DNA of 47,324 nucleotides from Candidatus Albibeggiatoa sp. nov. NOAA (GTDB taxonomy: Bacteria; Pseudomonadota; Gammaproteobacteria; Beggiatoales; Beggiatoaceae). Position numbers and translations under genes: made by a program. The stretch is taken from assembly GCA_025800385.1 (NCBI GenBank), contig JAOXRS010000138.1, positions 1 to 47,324 of the forward strand, read 5' to 3'. The notes below the pieces were generated by a model that saw nothing but the letters and a program-made list of their open reading frames with translations, had not been told where the DNA came from and ran no database searches. Positions 9,805 through 17,700 of this stretch are shown one piece after another; position 1 is the stretch's first letter, and the number at the start of each line of letters is the position of its first letter.

Positions 9805-10749
9805 ATGACAACCTATATCCAAGACCACGACTTTGGCATTAGTACAATTGATACAGGCTTTTTGCGGGCAGGTTTAGCATCTAGCCATTTAATTATCCAA
9901 AACCAACATGCAGCACTGATCGATGTTGCAACCAGCCTTTGCGTGCCTCGCATACAAGAAGCATTACAATCCAAACAGATTGCCGCTGAAAATGTGGATT
10001 ATGTGATTGTGACCCATGTGCATTTAGATCATGCAGGGGGCGCAGGACAATTAATGCAGTTATTTCCCAATGCAAAATTGGTTGTACATCCGCGTGGTGG
10101 TAGACATATGGTTGATCCTAGCCGTTTGGTTGCAGGTGCAAAAGCAGTCTATGGCGATGAAGTATTTGCTCGTGATTACGGTGAAATTTTACCCATTGAC
10201 CAAGAACGTGTAATCGAAGCGGATGACGGTTTTACATTAGATTTTCAAGGACGTGAGTTGACGTTTGTTGATACTCCCGGTCATGCAAAACATCATTTCT
10301 GTGTTTATGATGAGATGTCGAGCAGCTTCTTTACAGGTGATACATTTGGCATCGCTTATCAAGATTTTATCACTGAAAAAGGCCGTTTATTATTTGCATC
10401 GACTACGCCTGTACAATTTGATCCTGAAGGCATGAAAGATTCCATTCAACGCATGTTAGATCATAATCCAAAACATATGTATTTAACCCATTTTGGTCAA
10501 GTGAGTGATGTACCTGAAATGGCAGAATATTTATTAAAAACTTTGGATAAACAAGTAGAGTTAATGCAGCAACATGCCAATGCGGGTGCAGAGCGTCATA
10601 ATTTGCTCAAGGAAGCTTTAACTCAATATTTCTTGTCTGAGCTCAAAACAATGGGCTGTACTGTGCCTGAAGCTGAATGTCGTGAATTGTTAGCAGTAGA
10701 TATTGAGCTGAATGCACAAGGTTTAGCCGTTTGGCATGACAAAGCTTAA
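9805..10749 (+). CDS. Metallo-beta-lactamase-fold hydrolase
   Basis: The 314-residue product has the metal-binding HxHxDH motif (THVHLDHAGG, H71 to H76). It also has a later histidine in DTPGHAKHH, an aspartate in TGDTFG and a histidine in LTHFGQ, so the full dinuclear metal site is present. This fold includes thioesterases, lactonases and glyoxalase-like enzymes, and the substrate cannot be told from sequence. There is no signal peptide, so it is cytoplasmic. The last 70 residues form a helical extension. The gene appears monocistronic. Confidence 0.85.
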   Translation: MTTYIQDHDFGISTIDTGFLRAGLASSHLIIQNQHAALIDVATSLCVPRIQEALQSKQIAAENVDYVIVTHVHLDHAGGAGQLMQLFPNAKLVVHPRGGRHMVDPSRLVAGAKAVYGDEVFARDYGEILPIDQERVIEADDGFTLDFQGRELTFVDTPGHAKHHFCVYDEMSSSFFTGDTFGIAYQDFITEKGRLLFASTTPVQFDPEGMKDSIQRMLDHNPKHMYLTHFGQVSDVPEMAEYLLKTLDKQVELMQQHANAGAERHNLLKEALTQYFLSELKTMGCTVPEAECRELLAVDIELNAQGLAVWHDKA

Positions 10750-10767
10750 TGTCTTAACAAAATTGAG

Positions 10768-10812
10768 TGAAAGTCAGTATTCATGCAGGTTTTGCTGTTA
10801 TGCTGACTTTCA
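10768..10812. terminator. Hairpin after metallo-hydrolase gene
   Basis: A 10-bp inverted repeat, TGAAAGTCAG (10768-10777) and CTGACTTTCA (10803-10812), lies 19 bases after the stop, with an inner CAG/CTG pairing. It has no plus-strand T-run, so it may be a 3'-protecting hairpin or a weak terminator. Confidence 0.5.
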
Positions 10813-10904
10813 TCGCTCTAAAATGACCATAGGACAATGATGGTTGCCATATTGACTATGGGATTGTGTTAGGATTTTGATGAGATTTGAAAGCCGATAG
10901 CATC

Positions 10905-11591
10905 ATGAATAATGGTTTAGAATTAGATAACGTGGTTTTGTTAGGGCGAACTTATGCGGAATATGCCCGTTTTTTTGATTTTGACTCACTGGACTTGCCT
11001 AATATTTCCATGCTAGATGTGGGTGGAGGTGTGAGTTCATTTTGTAGCGAAGCCCAACAGCAAGGCTTACAGGTATTAGCAACAGACCCCATCTATGGCA
11101 CTGAGGCAAATATACTCAAAGCAAAATGTCAGAAAGATTTACAAACGGTGATGACACAGCTGCCAAAAGTTAAGCATCAATATAATTGGCAATTTTATAA
11201 GGATATAGGGCATTTAACCGAATATCGAACCCAAGCTTATCAAACATTTATTTCTCACTATCAAGCTCATCCAAAACACTATATTACATCCAGCCTTCCA
11301 TCTTTACCGTTTACAACAAATAGCTTTGATGTCACTTTTGTTTCTCACTTACTATTTTTATATGAACATGTATTTGACTATGATTTTCATCGCCAAAGTT
11401 TGCTAGAGCTAGCACGAGTAACACGGCAACAAATTCGGATTTATCCATTAACTAATTTTCAGGCTGAACGATCAACATACATAGAACGTATCCAACAAGA
11501 TAAGTTATTAAATGATTTGAAATTTAATATTGTTCCAATAGAATTTGAGTTTTCTAAAAATGCAAACCAAATGTTAATAGTGACAGTATGA
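10905..11591 (+). CDS. Class I SAM-dependent methyltransferase-like protein
   Basis: The product (228 residues from ATG 10905) shows the Rossmann-type SAM-binding glycine motif LDVGGGVSS near residue 36. It also has an acidic residue at the end of the next strand (ATDPIYG), both usual in class I methyltransferases. The central part is rich in aromatic residues and polar side chains. The substrate is unknown. A TTG at 10887 would add six residues, but neither start has a clear ribosome site; the first ATG is preferred. It stands alone upstream of the minor-pilin operon. Confidence 0.65.
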   Translation: MNNGLELDNVVLLGRTYAEYARFFDFDSLDLPNISMLDVGGGVSSFCSEAQQQGLQVLATDPIYGTEANILKAKCQKDLQTVMTQLPKVKHQYNWQFYKDIGHLTEYRTQAYQTFISHYQAHPKHYITSSLPSLPFTTNSFDVTFVSHLLFLYEHVFDYDFHRQSLLELARVTRQQIRIYPLTNFQAERSTYIERIQQDKLLNDLKFNIVPIEFEFSKNANQMLIVTV

Positions 11592-11644
11592 GTTTTACTT
11601 TTATACACAAGCTGCTATATTCATTAAATAGCGATGATTGAGAG

Positions 11645-11673
11645 TTGCCGACTATGGCTCAATAACTTATAAT
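11645..11673 (+). promoter_or_regulatory. Probable sigma70-type promoter of the minor-pilin operon
   Basis: TTGCCG (11645-11650) and a perfect TATAAT (11668-11673) are separated by 17 bp. Transcription would start near 11680 and leave a leader of about 105 nt before fimT. Confidence 0.65.
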
Positions 11674-11784
11674 TTTTTTATATTCAAAAAGTTATTTTAG
11701 ATGCTAAGCCTTTCAACAAATAACCACACCCTTTTGTCACACTGAAAAGTGATTTTTATATTTAAGGTTGCTACAACTGGTACT

Positions 11785-12333
11785 ATGAATAAACAACGCG
11801 CTTTTACGATTACTGAGCTAATGATAACGGTGGCTATTGTAGGCATTTTGGTTTCAGTTGCTTTGCCAAGTTTACGCCATTCTTTATTAAATAACCGTAT
11901 TACTGCTAAAACCAATCAATTTGTTAGTGTATTAAATTATGCCCGCAGTGAATCTATCATTGGTAGAAATATTCGTATTGAACCACTCAATAAAATCTCC
12001 ACTAGTGATGAATGGGGACATGGCTGGGTTGTTGCTGACGATGCGAATGATAATGGTGAGATTGATTGCACCAATCTTTGGGATGCAGATTGTGAAAAAT
12101 TACGAGAATTTAAGTTTGATGATGGTATTGAGGTCAATGGGCCTGATGAACTTGACATTATATTATACGACTCTCGTGGTCAATTAGCAGGCAATGCAAG
12201 TAAGTTAAATATGTCTTTTGTATTTTGTCTAGAAAATGCAACTGAAAATGACCCTACTGGCCGAGAAGTGACTATCCAAGCAACAGGACGCACAGCTTTA
12301 ACAAATCGAGAATATCCCTGTGCGAAGCCTTGA
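11785..12333 (+). CDS. fimT: Type IV pilus minor pilin, FimT/FimU (GspH-like)
   Basis: The 182-residue prepilin begins with a short leader MNKQRA and then FTITELMITVAIVGILVSVALP, the class III signal sequence with glutamate at +5. It fits the FimT/FimU group of minor pilins, which help prime pilus assembly and in some species bind DNA. The residue before the cleavage site is alanine rather than the usual glycine, which may slow PilD processing. An upstream in-frame GTG at 11749 would give an overlong leader, so ATG 11785 is chosen. It is the first gene of the operon and ends 15 nt before pilV. Confidence 0.88.
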   Translation: MNKQRAFTITELMITVAIVGILVSVALPSLRHSLLNNRITAKTNQFVSVLNYARSESIIGRNIRIEPLNKISTSDEWGHGWVVADDANDNGEIDCTNLWDADCEKLREFKFDDGIEVNGPDELDIILYDSRGQLAGNASKLNMSFVFCLENATENDPTGREVTIQATGRTALTNREYPCAKP

Positions 12334-12348
12334 TAAAAGAGGTATAAC

Positions 12349-12834
12349 ATGCAAAAACAATTACTAACCCAACACAATGCAGGTTTCTCGATGCTGGAAA
12401 TGATGATTGCGTTGCTCATTCTTTCTATTGGGCTGATTGGAATTGCTAGTTTACAGGCTCGAGGACAACAATTTAACCATTCAGCTTATGTGCGTACTCA
12501 AGCAGCATTTTTAGCTTATGACATCATGGATAGGATGCGTGCTAATAAAGATAATCTAGATAATAATAATGCAGATAATGGGTCTTATGCTTTTAAAGAA
12601 GGTGCATGTCCTGAAGCCAATATCAGCTGTGATACAACAGCTTGTTCAGTTACAGATATTGTCAGTTATGACTTAGGCAGTTGGTGTCAATCATTAGAAT
12701 CTACTTTACCGTTAGGAAAAGGCGAAATTAGTTGGGATACAAATGATAGTTTATATACGATTACGATCTACTGGACGGAAGATCGTGATGAAGATGCAGA
12801 ATTGAAAAAACAAAGTTGGAATATTACGCTATGA
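12349..12834 (+). CDS. pilV: Type IV pilus minor pilin PilV
   Basis: The 161-residue prepilin has a leader ending in AG followed by FSMLEMMIALLILSIGLIG. The PilV-typical segments SLQARGQQ and YDIMDRMRANKDN follow. PilV joins the FimU-PilV-PilW-PilX complex that initiates pilus growth and links to PilY1. Several cysteines in the C-terminal half (ACPEANISC, TACS) probably form disulfides in the periplasm. An AGAGG ribosome site precedes the ATG. Its stop overlaps the pilW start as ATGA. Confidence 0.92.
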   Translation: MQKQLLTQHNAGFSMLEMMIALLILSIGLIGIASLQARGQQFNHSAYVRTQAAFLAYDIMDRMRANKDNLDNNNADNGSYAFKEGACPEANISCDTTACSVTDIVSYDLGSWCQSLESTLPLGKGEISWDTNDSLYTITIYWTEDRDEDAELKKQSWNITL

Positions 12835-14072
12835 AATTTCAACAAGGCTTAAGTTTAATTGAAATGCTGGTTGCTCTCACTGTTAGCATGGTACTCATGT
12901 CTGGCGTGTTAGCTATTATGTCTACGACTAAAAAAACCTCAGCACTACAAGAAGAATTGTCACGTTTACAAGAAGATGCTCGCTTTTTAATGGAAGACTT
13001 ATCTTATAATGTGCGCATGGCAGGCTATTTTGGATGTTCTGGTATTATTCGTGGGAATTTTAATCGGCCTAATTCAATTTCAGTTGTAAATAATAGACAA
13101 ATTAGAGATGAAAATGATAAGGCTATATCTAAGTCAACGCCTTTCTCTGATGTGCTCACCATAAGCCATTTTGCTGCAAATGGTAGACTAAAACTAAACT
13201 ACCCATCAGCTCAAGAGATTGCTAATACAAAAACCTATCTTGCAACGGCTGATTGTGATGACTTAACAGCTCCTCCGCCAGAAGATGGTGCCCCCATTCC
13301 TAAGCATGGTGAAGATTTGCCTGCATGGTGTCAAAGTAAAAGTGTGACAGATATTAACCTATGCCAACAAGTTATTTCAGAGAAAAATTATATTAAAAAT
13401 CAACAATGTGCTGGGGATGGTTTTACAACTGAAAATTTACACGTTGACTTAGATCCAGATGGTACACTGCCAACAAGCACAAGTGTTATCGTGATAGCTG
13501 ATTGCTCTGGTGCAGACTTTTATCAAGTTGCAGAAATACAAGGTGAATCTCGAGCTGTTGTTATTCCTTTAGATAGTGCTTGTGGTAATAGGTTATGTCA
13601 GAATTATTTTTGGCCTATTGACGTATTCCATTTACCACAAATTCCTGGTAAAACAACGCTACCACAACGTACACAAGTCACTTATCAAGTTAGAGCCATT
13701 GACAAGAATGGTGATGGAAATGCGAATGGGGCTGTAGATGGTTTTGCGTTATTTAAAGATAACGAATTATTTATTGAAGGCGTTCAATCTTTACAAGTGC
13801 GCTATGGCATAGATACCAACTCAGATAATATTGTTGATCGTTATGTTGAAGCAACTGCAACACCTATTGCGCCAATTATTAGTGTACGAATTAATATTTT
13901 GATGCGTACAGCAAATAAACGTTTTGACTTAACAGGTTCGACTAATCGTAACTTTAAATTAGACCCTGATTTACCTGAGTTTAACCCCGATGATGATAAG
14001 AATCTAAAAAATGAAGAAGGATATAGACATCGTTTATTAACGACGACAATACAGATAAGGAATAGTATATGA
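12831..14072 (+). CDS. pilW: Type IV pilus minor pilin PilW
   Basis: The 413-residue prepilin starts MKFQQG and then LSLIEMLVALTVSMVLMSGVL. The PilW signature of a long helix followed by DLSYNVRMAGYFGCSG is present. Start 12831 is chosen because its ATG overlaps the pilV stop in an ATGA; an upstream in-frame TTG at 12816 would lie inside pilV. A calcium-like acidic loop (DKNGDGNANGAVDG) occurs near residue 290. It acts in the minor-pilin priming complex at the inner membrane and pilus tip. It also overlaps pilX by 4 nt. Confidence 0.92.
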   Translation: MKFQQGLSLIEMLVALTVSMVLMSGVLAIMSTTKKTSALQEELSRLQEDARFLMEDLSYNVRMAGYFGCSGIIRGNFNRPNSISVVNNRQIRDENDKAISKSTPFSDVLTISHFAANGRLKLNYPSAQEIANTKTYLATADCDDLTAPPPEDGAPIPKHGEDLPAWCQSKSVTDINLCQQVISEKNYIKNQQCAGDGFTTENLHVDLDPDGTLPTSTSVIVIADCSGADFYQVAEIQGESRAVVIPLDSACGNRLCQNYFWPIDVFHLPQIPGKTTLPQRTQVTYQVRAIDKNGDGNANGAVDGFALFKDNELFIEGVQSLQVRYGIDTNSDNIVDRYVEATATPIAPIISVRINILMRTANKRFDLTGSTNRNFKLDPDLPEFNPDDDKNLKNEEGYRHRLLTTTIQIRNSI

Positions 14073-14611
14073 AAGGTAGTAAGCAACAACTTCTATTTCA
14101 TCAACAAGGTGCTGTACTCATTGTTTCACTAATGCTATTAGTCATTTTAACCATGCTTGGTATTAGCACAATGGAAAGTACTAAATTACAAACGCGCATG
14201 GCTGCCAATATGGTTGAATATAATTATGCTTTCCAAGTTGGAGAAGTGGGTATTGAAATTCCTCGTAACTATAATGATGCTGATGTCCAAAATATGATTG
14301 ATAGTAAAAATAATGTACCTGTTGCATTAGTCAGCGGTGTCAATATTGATCGAGAAACAATTGGTGGTAAAAAAGTAAAATCCCGTGTTGACCATGTCAC
14401 AACCACAGCAGAGTTACCTAGTGCATTACAAGACATATCTGGCTCAGGTGACTGTGGCTCTAATAGTGGTTGCAAAATTATGTTTTTTATAACTAAAAGT
14501 GTGGGCACCAGTGATAGTGAACGTCAGAATGCACCAACAGTTACATTATATGGTGGTTTACGTAAGAAGGTAGTTGATGAAGCCGCCAGTGGTGTTTTTC
14601 GTGAACCATAA
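14069..14611 (+). CDS. pilX: Type IV pilus minor pilin PilX
   Basis: The 180-residue product has the PilX-type N-terminus, HQQG then AVLIVSLMLLVILTMLGIS. It lacks glutamate at +5, as is usual for PilX. The segment STMESTKLQTRMAANMVEYNYAFQVGE is the conserved helix that follows the membrane part. PilX-type pilins bridge the other minor pilins and PilY1. Translation is coupled to pilW through an ATGA overlap. A 95-nt gap separates it from pilY1. Confidence 0.9.
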   Translation: MKGSKQQLLFHQQGAVLIVSLMLLVILTMLGISTMESTKLQTRMAANMVEYNYAFQVGEVGIEIPRNYNDADVQNMIDSKNNVPVALVSGVNIDRETIGGKKVKSRVDHVTTTAELPSALQDISGSGDCGSNSGCKIMFFITKSVGTSDSERQNAPTVTLYGGLRKKVVDEAASGVFREP

Positions 14612-14637
14612 GCAACTTGTTCGATCATGACTAGATA

Positions 14638-14666
14638 TTGACATGTATCTGGTTTCTTAATTTATT
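14638..14666 (+). promoter_or_regulatory. Possible internal promoter before pilY1
   Basis: A perfect TTGACA (14638-14643) is followed after 17 bp by TTTATT (14661-14666), a weak -10. It could give pilY1 separate expression within the operon. Confidence 0.35.
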
Positions 14667-14706
14667 TTCAAACTTTTTACATTTTACTAAATAAGGAATG
14701 CACTTT

Positions 14707-17700
14707 ATGAATCGTTTTTACATTCTGCTCAGCGCATTCATCTTTACGCTGCTGAGTGGTTTATCCACAACGCTAACGGCTGATGATACGGAAATTTATT
14801 TACGCCAAGTGCCAAGTCTTAATGATGGTAGTGGGCGGCCAAATATTTTATTTATTCTGGATCGTTCCAGTTCTATGAAATGGAAAGATCGTGATGAAAA
14901 AGGTAATTTACTTTATAACGGCACAGATCGATTAACCCGCCTTAAAGAAGCTTTATTACAAATGTTAACTGAAATTCAAAATGTTAATGTAGGCTTTATG
15001 GGTTTTAGTGGCTATGCAGGTGCAGCTGTGGATGGTGTGACAGGTGGTAACGCGGCGGTATTATTTCCGATTACCTATATTGATGAAGAAGCGAAAAATG
15101 TCCCTGGTGAACTTGATGATTCTGCACGTTTAAGCATTCCAATCGCAGATTATGCTGATGATGCCGAAGAAGGTAATAAATCAGGTAAAGTCTATTTAGA
15201 TGATAAAACACTTGAGGTGGTCTACTCAGGTGATACACAAGCTAGTTTAACAGCAAGTGCTACAGCTAACTATTCAAATATTTTCTTAGAATATAAAGAA
15301 GGTGATAATGCAGGTACGATTGATCGTACAACACATCGTTTTTATTTAGGCTCAAATATCTCGTTAAATCCACCTGTGCCTGTTTTCAATGGTTTACGCT
15401 TTGTTGATGTGGGTATCCCGCAAGGTGCAACCATTCAGAATGCAAGTGTTACATTTGTACCCTCCTCTATGGTGAATGGTACACTAGCCTCTCGTAACAA
15501 AGATTTACAGCTTAAAATTCGTACGGTGCTTGCAGACGATGCAACTGATTTAGGCGCAAATGTAACCTACAGTATTTCTAAAAACTGGGCAGACCAAACC
15601 TCAGATGAAGTGAACTGGAATCCAGGTAATTGGAGTGAGTTTATTGAATATAGCACATCCGATATTAGTCCTTTAATTCAACAAGTTGTAGATCGGGCTG
15701 GTTGGAAATCAGGTAATGCGCTTGGGGTTGTTTTTGAAAATGATGGGGACTATACCAGTTCTCGTTTATTTGACCATGTCAATGATACTCCAGTGCTCAA
15801 TGTGTCTTATACCCTAGAAGGTGGTGGCACTATTATTAATAGCTCGGTTTCATATGGGAATGATAACGGGTTTGAGTATAAACAACCTCGATATGGTAAA
15901 ACTTATGTCTATAATGATGAAAAACTTAATTTAGGCTATTCTCCTAATCGTCTTACAGAAACCATTGTCGGTTTACGGTTTAGAAATATTCTTATCCCCC
16001 CCAAAGCTATTATTAAATCTGCCAAGATAGAAATGACCCGCTTGGATTATAGTACCAATACAACGGATTTGAAGGTGTTGCTCTATGGCGAAGATGCAGA
16101 CGATACCACTGAGTTTGTTGAAGGCAAAGATAATTTTGATATATCTAAACGTCCTAAAACATCCAATCAAATTACTTGGGAAGTACCCAATGTAGGTAGA
16201 AATAAAACCCTAACTACGCCTGATATGACCCAAGTTGTACAAGAAATTGTAGATAGAGACGGTTGGTTATCAGGTAATTCTATGGCATTTTTGATGCAGC
16301 ATGTAGAAGGGGATACGCTAGGAAGACGGCAAATTGCTACGTTTTCTGGTGATGGTGCACTTTCTCGTGGTGCTGTATTGACGATTTTATATGAAGAAGA
16401 ACAAGCCGAAGATGCAGAAGCACGTGAGTCAGAATTACAAAAAGTGGGTTTACGCTTCCAAAATGTAGGTATTCCTCAGGGAGCTAGAATTACAAATGCT
16501 TATATTGACTTTACTAGTGGCTTTGCTGCAACCGACGAAGCAATCATTGATATTCATGGCGAAGATGCAGGTAATTCTGAAGCCTTTTCTAATTCCAATA
16601 CCATTTCAGAGCGGAAACGTACCACCAGCCGAGTTGTTTGGAATGCAGAGCCATGGGAATGGACAGATGGTAGTTATTCTAGCCCTGCTATAACAAATAT
16701 TGTGCAAGAGGTTGTTAACAAATCTGACTGGTGCGGTAACAATGCTTTGTCATTTATCTTTACTGCCTCATCCTCGGTAGGTGCAAGTTTACCACTACGG
16801 AATGTGGTGGCTTATGATACTGATCCACTCAAAGCACCTGTATTAAAGGTTGAGTATGATTTGACCAGTGTTAAAGATAATGCATGTATGCGTTACTTAT
16901 TTACTAAACAGATCAGTGATGCAAATGATGATATGGAAGAAACCGACGGCGATAAAATTGTATATGCAGATAGCCGTACTTTAGATATGACGACTAAAAA
17001 TGGTAATGGTCGGATGATTGGTTTACGGTTTCAAGATATTCCAATGGCCAGTGATACTAAAGTATTAAGTGCCAAACTCATTTTTACAGCCTTAAAAGAT
17101 GTACCAATAGACAGTAGCGATGAATCAGCTTTATCCCGATCGGTTACACTTAAAGTGTCAGGCGAAGCAACGGGCAACTCTGAGCCATTTGAGGCAGATA
17201 ATGGTAATCTTTCTAATCGTTCTAAAACTGATAGTGTAACTTGGACAATTAACGCAGCAGATGTATGGCAAACTGGGCGACGTTATTCAAGTGTTGATAT
17301 TGGCCCTGTAATTCAAGATATTGTGAAACAAGGGGGTTGGGCTGTTGGAAATGCTTTAAGCCTCTTTATTGAAGGCTCAGGTCTGCGACAAGCGTCTTCA
17401 TTTGAGCGTTCTTTAACCGATGCACCGATGTTACAGGTAGAAGTTAAAGGCTCACTCTCACAAAGTGCATCAACTGTGCGTGAGCGTATGAAACTCATGG
17501 TCGAGAATATTGAAATTGACAGTACGACTCCATTAGTTGATACGATTTATGAGGCCGCACTTTATTTAGAAGGTAGAAATGTCACTTTTGGTAAAGACCG
17601 TAAATTCAGTCGAACCAAACGTGTCAGCCATAAAGGTAGTTGGAAAGGCGGTGAATTAGTGAGACCTGATGGTTGTACAGGTTCTGATCCTTGGGCGGTG

